Below are positions 1 through 7,659 of a stretch of 12,650 nucleotides of DNA, in pieces. How positions within the stretch are numbered: the first letter of the stretch is position 1; each line of letters opens with the position of its first letter. This DNA is from Alphaproteobacteria bacterium (GTDB lineage: Bacteria; Pseudomonadota; Alphaproteobacteria; ATCC43930; CGMCC-115725): assembly GCA_017353855.1 (NCBI GenBank), contig JAFMSA010000056.1, forward strand, positions 1 through 12,650. The letters run 5' to 3'. Position numbers and translations under genes: made by a program. Under the pieces are notes generated by a model, which did no database searches, was not told the DNA's origin, and saw nothing but the letters and a program-made list of their open reading frames with translations.

Positions 1-15
1 TGAATTAAAATTCCT

Positions 16-1632
<1,617 letters not shown>

Positions 1633-1650
1633 CCTCGGCAGGGGGGAAAG

Positions 1651-3072
1651 ATGGCGATCGACTATTACGAACGGATCCCGAACAATGTGGGGCTCGCCGA
1701 CAACCGCGCTCTGCAGCGCGCGCTTGAGCACTGGCAGCCGCGGTTTCTCGACTGGTGGCGCGAGATGGGACCGACGGCCTTTGGCGGCGCCGATGTCTAT
1801 CTGCGCACCGCTACCGCGCTCGACGAGAAAGGCTGGGCCACCTACGGCTACGTCAAGATGCCCGAGTACCGCTGGGGAATCTTTCTCGCCGATCCGGTGC
1901 CGGACCGGCGGATCGGCTTCGGCGATACGACGGGCGAGCCGGTTTGGCAGCACGTGCCCGGCGAGCACCGCTCGACCTTGCGCCGGCTGATCGTGACACA
2001 GGGCGATACCGAGCCCGCCTCGGTCGAGCAACAGCGCCGCCTCGGCCTCACCTGTCCGTCGCTCTACGATCTGCGCAACCTGTTACAGGTCAATGTCGAG
2101 GAGGGCCGCCATCTCTGGGCGATGGTCTATCTGCTGCACGCCTATTTCGGTCGCGACGGCCGCGAGGAGGCCGAGGAATTGCTGGAGCGCCATTCCGGGG
2201 ACCGCGATAAGCCGCGTATCCTCACGACGTTCAACGAGCCGATCGAGGATTGGCTCAGCTTCTTCATGTTCACCTTTTTCACCGACCGCGACGGAAGGTT
2301 TCAGCTCAAGGGCCTCGCCGAGAGCGCGTTCGACCCGTTGTCGCGCAGCTGCCGGTTCATGCTGACCGAGGAAGCCTTCCATATGTTCGTCGGCCTCAGC
2401 GGCATCACGCGCGTCGTCAAGCGCTCGCTCGAAGTGATGAAGATGCTGCAAAGCGACGATCCGGCGAGGGTGCGTGAGGCTGGCGCGATCGATCTGCCGA
2501 CCGTGCAGCGCTACATTAACTTCTGGTTCAGCTCGTCGCTCGACCTGTTCGGGGCCGAGGTCTCCTCCAACGCCGCGACATATTTCGCAACCGGCGTCAA
2601 AGGCAGGCCCGACGAGGCGCGCTTCGGGGATCACAGCGCATTCGGCCGGCTGCGGCTCGAACTGCCTGACGGCAAAGGCGGGGTGATCCCCGAGGAGGTG
2701 CCGATGCGCAGCGCGATGAACGAGGTGACGCGCTCGCTCTACGTCAAAGACTGCGACATCGGCGTGCAACGCTGGAACCGGCTGATCGGCGAGGCCGGCT
2801 GGGATTTTCGCTTACGCCTGCCGAGCCCGCGCTTCCGCCGATCGGTCGGCGCCTGGGCCGGGGTCCCGACCGACCCCGACGGCAACCAGATCGACCCCGA
2901 AACATGGCATTCCCGGCAATTCGACTGGTTGCCTTCCGAACCGGACCGGACCTTCGTCGTCGGCCTGATGCAGCGCGTCACCCGACCCGGCAAGATGGCA
3001 TCATGGATCGCGCCGCCCGAAGGCGGTGTCGCCGATCTCCCGGTTTCCTACGAATACGTCCGCCTGAAGTAG
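1651..3072 (+). CDS. boxB: BoxB, benzoyl-CoA 2,3-epoxidase di-iron oxygenase subunit
   Basis: Oxygenase component that, with the reductase BoxA and NADPH, converts benzoyl-CoA to its 2,3-epoxide. At 473 residues the length matches the family. Class I di-iron ligands are visible: E121 (in GDTEP), E151 and H154 (in VEEGRH), D212 (in FFTDRDG), and E241 and H244 (in TEEAFH). These agree, shifted by one, with the ligand set I recall for the Azoarcus evansii BoxB structure. The start ATG follows a purine-rich GGGGGGAAAG stretch and lies 18 bases after the boxC stop, so the two are probably cotranscribed. The order is boxC then boxB. The usual partner boxA is not found downstream; it must lie upstream of the window, elsewhere in the genome, or be absent. 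No signal peptide or membrane segment is seen, so the protein is cytoplasmic. Confidence 0.96.
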   Translation: MAIDYYERIPNNVGLADNRALQRALEHWQPRFLDWWREMGPTAFGGADVYLRTATALDEKGWATYGYVKMPEYRWGIFLADPVPDRRIGFGDTTGEPVWQHVPGEHRSTLRRLIVTQGDTEPASVEQQRRLGLTCPSLYDLRNLLQVNVEEGRHLWAMVYLLHAYFGRDGREEAEELLERHSGDRDKPRILTTFNEPIEDWLSFFMFTFFTDRDGRFQLKGLAESAFDPLSRSCRFMLTEEAFHMFVGLSGITRVVKRSLEVMKMLQSDDPARVREAGAIDLPTVQRYINFWFSSSLDLFGAEVSSNAATYFATGVKGRPDEARFGDHSAFGRLRLELPDGKGGVIPEEVPMRSAMNEVTRSLYVKDCDIGVQRWNRLIGEAGWDFRLRLPSPRFRRSVGAWAGVPTDPDGNQIDPETWHSRQFDWLPSEPDRTFVVGLMQRVTRPGKMASWIAPPEGGVADLPVSYEYVRLK

Positions 3073-3081
3073 CTTAGCTGC

Positions 3082-3159
3082 GCTCGAGCGGCGTGATCCG
3101 CGGGGCTGCAACTGCAATTTCCGCCGGCGCTGCCAAGCTCCGGCTTTCACCGCTCGAGC
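3082..3159. repeat. 10-base inverted repeat, arms 58 bases apart
   Basis: GCTCGAGCGG at 3082-3091 is exactly complementary to CCGCTCGAGC at 3150-3159. The inner eight bases GCTCGAGC are themselves palindromic, so each arm could be a stand-alone site. It lies just after the boxB stop. A paired regulator site or a long-range hairpin is possible; chance cannot be excluded in such GC-rich DNA. Confidence 0.4.
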
Positions 3160-3292
3160 CTGGGCGGCGTTCCAAACCGGCGCGGACCGCGACCCGACCG
3201 CCGCCGGGCCTCGCGCGCGCGGTGATACGACCGGCCGCGTCGCAAACAGGAACGGGTTTTGTCTGCAGCCGGATCGACGTCCTCAGTCAGGC

Positions 3293-3320
3293 GGGACGGC
3301 GTCATGGGATGACGCGTCCC
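3293..3320. repeat. Strong hairpin, 12-bp stem with a GGG loop
   Basis: GCGTCAT at 3299-3305 pairs with ATGACGC at 3309-3315 around a GGG loop. Past a single bulged G at 3298, GGGAC at 3293-3297 pairs with GTCCC at 3316-3320. No T-run follows. It could be a repeat-type palindrome or a transcript-end structure. Confidence 0.6.
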
Positions 3321-3372
3321 GATGGTGGCCTCGACAATCTGCCGGTCGCCCGCGATGACGTCCGCGCCGCCC

Positions 3373-3401
3373 GGCTCTCTCCGTTCGGGCGGGAGAGAGC
3401 C
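3373..3401. repeat. Perfect 10-bp hairpin, REP-like
   Basis: GGCTCTCTCC at 3373-3382 is fully complementary to GGAGAGAGCC at 3392-3401, with a 9-base loop. The CTCTCC/GGAGAG core resembles the hairpin at 5501-5518, so both may belong to a dispersed palindromic repeat family. No T-run follows. Confidence 0.6.
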
Positions 3402-3439
3402 AGACGAAGGATTGGCGCCGCAGACGGGTGTTGACGCGG

Positions 3440-3466
3440 GCCCGGCAGGGTCGCTTACTGCCGGGC
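3440..3466. repeat. Perfect 9-bp hairpin before the 3494 gene
   Basis: GCCCGGCAG at 3440-3448 pairs with CTGCCGGGC at 3458-3466 with a 9-base loop. It ends 15 bases before the AAAGGAG ribosome site at 3482-3488. If transcribed, it would sit in the 5' leader and could affect mRNA stability or translation; no riboswitch class is recognised. Confidence 0.55.
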
Positions 3467-3481
3467 TATGCCCGGAGATTG

Positions 3482-3488
3482 AAAGGAG
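3482..3488 (+). promoter_or_regulatory. Shine-Dalgarno site fixing the start at 3494
   Basis: AAAGGAG ends 5 bases before the ATG at 3494. It decides against the upstream in-frame GTG at 3428, which would add 22 residues read through the hairpin at 3440-3466. Confidence 0.8.
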
Positions 3489-3493
3489 CAGAG

Positions 3494-4423
3494 ATGCCGT
3501 CGCAGCCTTTTCAAGGGGTACTTGTCCCCGTCCTGACCCCATTCACGCCGCACGGCGAGCCGGATGCCGGGCGGCTCGCCGGGTTCTGCCGCTGGCTGCT
3601 CGACCAGGGCGCCGGCGGGCTCTCGATCTTCGGCACGACCAGCGAAGCGAATTCGATGTCGGGGGCCGAGCGGATGGCGCTGCTCGACACGTTGGTCGAG
3701 GCCGGAATCCCGGCGGAAAAGCTGATGCCGGGCACCGGCGCCTGCTCGGTGACCGAGGCGGCGGGCCTCGCGCGGCATGCCGTCGGTCGCGGCTGCGGCG
3801 GCGTGCTGATGCTGCCGCCCTTCTACTATAAGGGCGTGCCTGACGACGGCATCTTCGCCTTTGTGTCCGGCGTCATCGACCGCGTCGCCTCGCCGGCGCT
3901 CAGGATCTATCTCTACCATATCCCGCCCGTGGCACAGGTCGGCTACTCGCTCGATCTTGTCGGCCGCCTGATCAAGGCCTACCCCCAGAGCGTGGTCGGA
4001 CTGAAGGACTCCTCCGGCAACTGGAGTAACACCGCGGCGCTGCTCGACCGCTACCCGGGCTTTGCAGTGTTCCCAGGCTCCGAGGTCTTCCTGCTGGATG
4101 CGCTGCGGAAAGGCGGAGCCGGCTGCATTACCGCCTCGGGCAACGTCAATGTGCCGGGAATCCGGAGGATCTACGACGACTGGCGCGGAACACAGGCTGA
4201 GGCGTTGCAGGCGGAGGCTACTGCTCTGCGCAAGGCGCTGCAGGCCTATCCGATGGTTCCGGCGCTAAAGCGGATCGTCGCGCATTTCCACAACGATCCG
4301 GATTGGGCCATCGTGCGTCCGCCGATGCTGCCGCTCGACGAGCCGCAATCCCACGCGCTGATCGCCGATTTGACCAAACTCGGCTTCACACTCGACCAAC
4401 GGCCGAGTTCGATGGCGGCCTAG
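3494..4423 (+). CDS. DapA-family (class I pyruvate-dependent) lyase/dehydratase
   Basis: A 309-residue (beta/alpha)8-barrel protein of the dihydrodipicolinate synthase / N-acetylneuraminate lyase family, whose members form a Schiff base between a lysine and a 2-oxo acid. Seen: FGTTSEA at 46-52 (the carboxylate-binding GTTGE-type motif, here GTTSE), YLYHIPP at 139-145 with the catalytic tyrosine Y141, VGLKDSSG at 168-175 with the Schiff-base lysine K171, and GCITASGNV near 211. Its setting among catabolic genes, not lysine genes, and the serine in GTTSE argue against true DapA. Candidate roles are a hydratase-aldolase on an aromatic side chain or a 2-keto-3-deoxy sugar-acid aldolase/dehydratase. 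The stop is 2 bases before the dioxygenase ATG, so the two are translationally close. Family is certain; substrate is unknown. Confidence 0.88.
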   Translation: MPSQPFQGVLVPVLTPFTPHGEPDAGRLAGFCRWLLDQGAGGLSIFGTTSEANSMSGAERMALLDTLVEAGIPAEKLMPGTGACSVTEAAGLARHAVGRGCGGVLMLPPFYYKGVPDDGIFAFVSGVIDRVASPALRIYLYHIPPVAQVGYSLDLVGRLIKAYPQSVVGLKDSSGNWSNTAALLDRYPGFAVFPGSEVFLLDALRKGGAGCITASGNVNVPGIRRIYDDWRGTQAEALQAEATALRKALQAYPMVPALKRIVAHFHNDPDWAIVRPPMLPLDEPQSHALIADLTKLGFTLDQRPSSMAA

Positions 4424-4425
4424 CC

Positions 4426-5475
4426 ATGACGGCCGAAACCCCCGCCGTTCGCACCACCGGGCGGCAAGCCTTTTACGACCGGATCGCGCCATCCAACCTT
4501 GCGCCGCTGTGGGAGAAGCTGCATTCACTGGTCACTCCCGAGCCGACCCCGTCGTGCGTCCCGGCACTATGGCGCTACGCAGACATTCGCCCGTACCTCA
4601 TGGAGGCGGGCGGGCTGATCACCGCACAGGAAGCGCAGCGCCGCGTCTTGATCCTGGAAAATCCGGGGCTGAAAGGCCAGGCCACGGTCACCGGCTCGTT
4701 GTTTGCCGGACTGCAACTGATCCTGCCGGGCGAGGTGGCGCCCGCGCATCGCCACACGCAGTCGGCGCTGCGGTTCATCATCGAAGGCCACGGAGCCTAC
4801 ACCGCGGTCGACGGCGAGCGCACGTCGATGCAACCCGGCGATTTCGTGATCACCCCATCCTGGACCTGGCATGACCACGGCAACCAAACGCAAGAGCCGA
4901 TGGTTTGGCTCGACGGGCTCGACATACAAATTGTCAACTTGCTGAGCGCAAGCTTCGCCGAGCAGGCCCCTGCCGAGGTCCAGGCGGTGTCACGGCCCGA
5001 AGGCGACAGTGCGGCGCGCTTCGCAAACAACATGCTGCCGATTGACTGGAAACCCGAAGTCAAGACCTCGCCGGTCTTCAACTACCCATACGCGCGCACC
5101 CGCGAAGCGCTCGAAACGCTGAGCCGCAACGGCGATCCGGACCCGTATCACGGCTACAAGATGCGCTATGTCAACCCCGCCAGCGGCGAGTACGCGATGC
5201 CGACCATCGGAGCGTTCGTTCAGCTGCTGCCCAAAGGCTGCGCGACCCGGCCTTACCGGTCGACGGACGGTACTGTTTATGTCGCGGTCGAGGGCTCGGG
5301 CGAGAGCCGGATCGGCGACGAGGTCTTCCGCTGGCAGCCACGCGATATCTTTGTCGCCCCGAGTTGGATCGCGGTCAGCCACCAAGCCGACGAGGAAGCA
5401 GTTTTGTTCAGCTATTCCGACCGGCCGGTTCAGGAAAAACTTGGGCTCTGGCGCGAGCAGCGCGGCAACGCCTGA
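4426..5475 (+). CDS. Gentisate/salicylate 1,2-dioxygenase-type bicupin ring-cleavage dioxygenase
   Basis: A 349-residue bicupin of the gentisate 1,2-dioxygenase family, which uses Fe(II) to cleave the ring next to the carboxyl group. The N-terminal cupin shows PAHRHTQ with H108 and H110, the PGDFVITPSWTWHDHG segment with H149 as the third iron ligand, and RRVLILENP with R72. The C-terminal cupin (about 255-345, GAFVQLLPKG onward) lacks the histidine set, as in the family. The offset to salicylate 1,2-dioxygenase of Pseudaminobacter is 11 residues by my recollection of its iron ligands 119, 121 and 160. At the specificity position corresponding to its G106 this protein has G95 (FAGLQ). The ATG at 4426 is preferred because it lies 2 bases after the preceding stop; the longer frame from 4303 would be buried in that gene. 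Family is sure; gentisate, salicylate and 1-hydroxy-2-naphthoate are all open as substrates. Confidence 0.88.
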   Translation: MTAETPAVRTTGRQAFYDRIAPSNLAPLWEKLHSLVTPEPTPSCVPALWRYADIRPYLMEAGGLITAQEAQRRVLILENPGLKGQATVTGSLFAGLQLILPGEVAPAHRHTQSALRFIIEGHGAYTAVDGERTSMQPGDFVITPSWTWHDHGNQTQEPMVWLDGLDIQIVNLLSASFAEQAPAEVQAVSRPEGDSAARFANNMLPIDWKPEVKTSPVFNYPYARTREALETLSRNGDPDPYHGYKMRYVNPASGEYAMPTIGAFVQLLPKGCATRPYRSTDGTVYVAVEGSGESRIGDEVFRWQPRDIFVAPSWIAVSHQADEEAVLFSYSDRPVQEKLGLWREQRGNA

Positions 5476-5484
5476 TCAAGCAGC

Positions 5485-5518
5485 GAGGGAGCCGCGGCCC
5501 TCTCCCCGGCGGGGGAGA
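5485..5518. repeat. REP-like palindrome with alternative pairings
   Basis: TCTCCCC at 5501-5507 pairs with GGGGAGA at 5512-5518 around GGCG. An alternative stem joins GAGGG at 5485-5489 with CCCTC at 5498-5502, so the two folds are mutually exclusive. It lies 9 bases after the dioxygenase stop. No T-run follows. Confidence 0.55.
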
Positions 5519-5537
5519 CGCAGGAGGCTGCAGGATT

Positions 5538-5565
5538 CCTCTTGCTCGCCACGGCGGGCAAGAGG
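5538..5565. repeat. 12-bp hairpin before the SDR gene
   Basis: CCTCTTGCTCGC at 5538-5549 pairs with GCGGGCAAGAGG at 5554-5565, with one G-T wobble and a four-base loop. It follows the 5501-5518 palindrome by 20 bases, so the pair looks like one composite repetitive element. It is a candidate for transcript processing or partial termination between the dioxygenase and the SDR. Confidence 0.6.
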
Positions 5566-5601
5566 CTCGGCATCAGGGGCAGCAGCAGACGACGGGCCGC
5601 T

Positions 5602-5606
5602 GGAGG
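5602..5606 (+). promoter_or_regulatory. Shine-Dalgarno site supporting a TTG start
   Basis: GGAGG lies 7 bases before the TTG at 5614. It supports that rare start over the in-frame TTG at 5542, which lies inside the hairpin at 5538-5565 and would add residues that do not look like an SDR N-terminus. Confidence 0.7.
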
Positions 5607-5613
5607 GTGGACT

Positions 5614-6426
5614 TTGGCTGATAGAAGCAAACGCGACGGGTTCGGCCTCGAAGACAAGGTGGCGATCGTCACGGGCGGCGGAGCGGCGGATGACGGCATT
5701 GGCAACGGGCGAGCTGCTGCGATCCTGCTGGCGCGCGCCGGCGCCAGGGTTCTCGTCGTCGATCTCGATCGCACGCGGGCCGAACGCACCGTGGCGCTGA
5801 TCATGCAGGAGGGCGGCACGGCGGCCGCTTGTGTCGCGGATGTCACGGACGAGAGCCAAGCCCGTGCGATGGTCGACACCGCGCTCGCGCAGTTCGGCCG
5901 GCTTGACTGCCTCGACAACAATGTCGGAATCGGCGGACGCGGCAGTGTCGTCGAGGTCACACCGCAGAACTGGCGGCGGGTCATGCAGGTGAATGTCGAC
6001 AGCATGTTCTTGGCCTCGCGTCATGCCATCCCGGCGATCAAAGAGACGGCGGGTGGCGGAGCCATCGTCAACGTTTCGTCGATTTCAGCCCTTCGGCCCC
6101 GCGGCTTGACGGCCTATTCCACCTCAAAGGGTGCGGTAATCGCTCTGACGCGCGCGATGGCGGTCGACCATGGACCGGACGGCATCCGCGTCAATTGCGT
6201 GGCGCCAGGGCCCGTCTATACGCCGATGGTATACTCGCGACAAATGAGCCCCGCGGGGCGCGAGGCGCGGCGTAAGGCCTCTGTGCTCGGCATAGAAGGC
6301 ACCGGCTGGGATATCGGCCATGCAGTGCGTTTCCTGCTGTCGGCGCAGGCACGCTATATTACCGGGCAAACTTTGGTGGTCGACGGCGGAGCCACTTTAG
6401 TCGGGCCCGCCAGGGCACCCGAATAA
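5614..6426 (+). CDS. Short-chain dehydrogenase/reductase (SDR), probably NAD-dependent
   Basis: A 270-residue classical SDR. Seen: the nucleotide-binding TGGG at 20-23 followed by AADDGIGNG to 32, a longer loop than the usual TGxxxGIG; an acidic D50 at the end of the second strand (VVDLD), which favours NAD over NADP; NNVG at 102-105; the catalytic asparagine N127; S155 in NVSS; and YSTSK with Y168 and K172. The C-terminus TGQTLVVDGG is typical. The start is taken as TTG because of the well-placed GGAGG. The next gene follows after 27 bases. The substrate is unknown; a dihydrodiol or hydroxy-acid intermediate of aromatic breakdown would fit the setting, and a sugar or polyol dehydrogenase is equally possible. 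Confidence 0.88.
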   Translation: MADRSKRDGFGLEDKVAIVTGGGAADDGIGNGRAAAILLARAGARVLVVDLDRTRAERTVALIMQEGGTAAACVADVTDESQARAMVDTALAQFGRLDCLDNNVGIGGRGSVVEVTPQNWRRVMQVNVDSMFLASRHAIPAIKETAGGGAIVNVSSISALRPRGLTAYSTSKGAVIALTRAMAVDHGPDGIRVNCVAPGPVYTPMVYSRQMSPAGREARRKASVLGIEGTGWDIGHAVRFLLSAQARYITGQTLVVDGGATLVGPARAPE

Positions 6427-6453
6427 GACAGACGCAGGGAGGAATTTCGGCTC

Positions 6454-7005
6454 ATGGCGCGCCTGCCCTACCTCGATAAATCCGATCTGCTGCCGGAACA
6501 CCAGGATCTGCTGGCGCGAAATCTCAACCTTTATCGGGTACTCGCCCATAGCCCGCGCGCGGCGCGCAGCCTGAACACCCTGGCGAGGTTTTTGCGCGAC
6601 GGCAGTCGGCTCGACCCGAGGTTGCGCGAGCTGGCGATCCTCCAAGTCGGATATCTGGCACGGTCGGCTTGGGCATTCTCGCATCACGTGCGGATCGGTC
6701 GCGAGATCGGCCTATCGGATGACGAGATCCGCGCCGTTACCGACGAGACTGCCGGTCGGGCCTCAAGGCTCGAGCCTCTCGCCAAAGCAGTTTTGCGCGC
6801 CGCCCGCGAGATGACCCTGGACGTCACGCTCTCGGACCAAACGTTCTCCACCTTACGGCGGGAACTCGATAATGAACGCCTCACCGACCTGGTAGTGACG
6901 ATCGCGTTCTACAACGGCCTTGTTCGCTTGCTCGCATCTATGCAGGTCGATGTAGAAGAGGATTATCTCCCTTATCTCAACGACTTCCCGATGCCGAAGG
7001 AATAG
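6454..7005 (+). CDS. Carboxymuconolactone decarboxylase (CMD) fold protein without the redox cysteines
   Basis: A 183-residue all-helical protein of the CMD/AhpD superfamily. The core is RELAILQVGYLARSAWAFSHH at about 58-78, with E59 and H77/H78 in the positions conserved in the family. Where AhpD-type members have a CxxC or Cys-x3-His redox motif, this protein has S71 and S76, and no cysteine is seen anywhere, so a peroxidase-reductase role is unlikely. The spacing from the SDR stop (27 bases) and the GGGAGG at 6437-6442 suggest cotranscription. True 4-carboxymuconolactone decarboxylase is shorter (about 130 residues) and sits with other pca genes, which are absent, so the name describes the fold only. 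It ends 1 base before the convergent regulator. Confidence 0.85.
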   Translation: MARLPYLDKSDLLPEHQDLLARNLNLYRVLAHSPRAARSLNTLARFLRDGSRLDPRLRELAILQVGYLARSAWAFSHHVRIGREIGLSDDEIRAVTDETAGRASRLEPLAKAVLRAAREMTLDVTLSDQTFSTLRRELDNERLTDLVVTIAFYNGLVRLLASMQVDVEEDYLPYLNDFPMPKE

Positions 7006-7006
7006 C

Positions 7007-7384
7007 TCAGCCCGGCTTGCTTGCCAGCGCGCGGGCGAGCTGACTGACGGCCTCCTGATGCTTCTCGTTCCTGATCTCGGCAAAGTTGCGGGCGATTTCC
7101 AGCAGCATCCGCTGGTGCGGCGTAATCTGCCGGGGGCCTTCCTGCCCGATCCCCTCATAAAAATAGGTGATCGGTGCACTCAATGCGCGCGCGATCTCGA
7201 ACAATCTTCCGGCAGAAACACGGTTGATCCCGCGCTCGTATTTGTGAGCCTGCTGATAAGTCACGCCGATCATCTCGGCGAGTTGCTGCTGGGTCAGGCC
7301 CAGCATAATGCGGCGCTCGCGTATGCGCGAACCGACATGATCGTCGATTGCAACGGTCGACCGCCCTCTCTTAGGTTTCGCCAT
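7007..7384 (-). CDS. XRE-family helix-turn-helix transcriptional regulator
   Basis: A 125-residue DNA-binding protein. The helix-turn-helix spans about 17-78: VGSRIRERR, LTQQQLAEMIGVTYQQ (helices 2-3), HKYERGINRVSAGRLFEIARAL, then a tail TYFYEG and a charged C-terminal helix. It resembles the short rhizobial XRE regulators of the PraR type. It is not BoxR, which joins an XRE domain to a shikimate-kinase-like domain. The ATG at 7384 is chosen because the domain begins shortly after; a GTG three codons upstream (7393) is an alternative. It converges on the CMD gene with a 1-base gap. Two operator-like palindromes lie about 58-100 bases upstream, suggesting autoregulation. Its targets are unknown; control of the adjacent plus-strand block is only a guess. 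Confidence 0.9.
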   Translation of the reverse strand: MAKPKRGRSTVAIDDHVGSRIRERRIMLGLTQQQLAEMIGVTYQQAHKYERGINRVSAGRLFEIARALSAPITYFYEGIGQEGPRQITPHQRMLLEIARNFAEIRNEKHQEAVSQLARALASKPG

Positions 7385-7441
7385 GCTGTTCACCCGGTCT
7401 AAGTGTGCCCCGACATGCTGATCGTCGCCCACTGCATATCC

Positions 7442-7483
7442 ATTAACGCGATCAAAGCCCGTTAATTCCGACCACTCGGTCGG
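7442..7483. promoter_or_regulatory. Candidate operator pair upstream of the XRE gene
   Basis: Two adjacent palindromes: ATTAACG at 7442-7448 with CGTTAAT at 7460-7466 (11-base spacer), then CCGACC at 7468-7473 with GGTCGG at 7478-7483 (4-base spacer). They lie upstream of the regulator start at 7384 in a locally AT-richer stretch, where an autoregulatory operator would be expected. Promoter hexamers could not be assigned with confidence. Confidence 0.45.
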
Positions 7484-7659
7484 CCAGAACGCGATAATCC
7501 AACGGGCAACGCGCCCCCCGATCATGCCGGGAAGAGCCCGCCTCCCGCATTTTCCAGTAATGCGCGAAATAGTATCCTACAGGTCTCATCACAAGGGTAT
7601 TTTATCAACGAATTAGATTTTTGCCAGCTTGAGGCCCCCGGCCCGATCGCCCAAGCCTC

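Larger units (their letters stand above)
3073..3493. other. 421-base structured intergenic gap
   Basis: No convincing gene is present. The reading frames crossing it encode arginine/proline-rich, low-information protein with no motif. It holds an inverted repeat of 10-base arms near the boxB end and three strong hairpins (listed separately) before the ribosome site of the next gene. None has a T-run after it, so these are not textbook Rho-independent terminators. They could be REP-like elements, a boundary between two transcription units, or a structured leader of the 3494 gene. Confidence 0.7.

Noticed and set aside
1..15. GAATT-AA-AATTC palindrome before boxC as a regulatory site
   Set aside because: Only five-base arms of AT-only character at the very window edge; too little sequence to judge.
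2083..2769. Minus-strand open frame of 228 codons opposite boxB
   Set aside because: Fully covered by boxB, whose di-iron motifs are clear; no ribosome site or motif of its own.
3428..3493. GTG start at 3428 extending the DapA-like protein
   Set aside because: The AAAGGAG site 5 bases before the ATG at 3494 and the family N-terminus favour 3494; the extension runs through a strong hairpin.
4303..4425. Upstream start for the dioxygenase inside the DapA-like gene
   Set aside because: It would overlap the preceding gene by about 120 bases with non-family residues; ATG 4426 gives the normal N-terminus.
7007..7384. Regulator considered as BoxR
   Set aside because: BoxR has an XRE domain fused to a shikimate-kinase-like domain; this protein stops at 125 residues with only the XRE part and a short tail.
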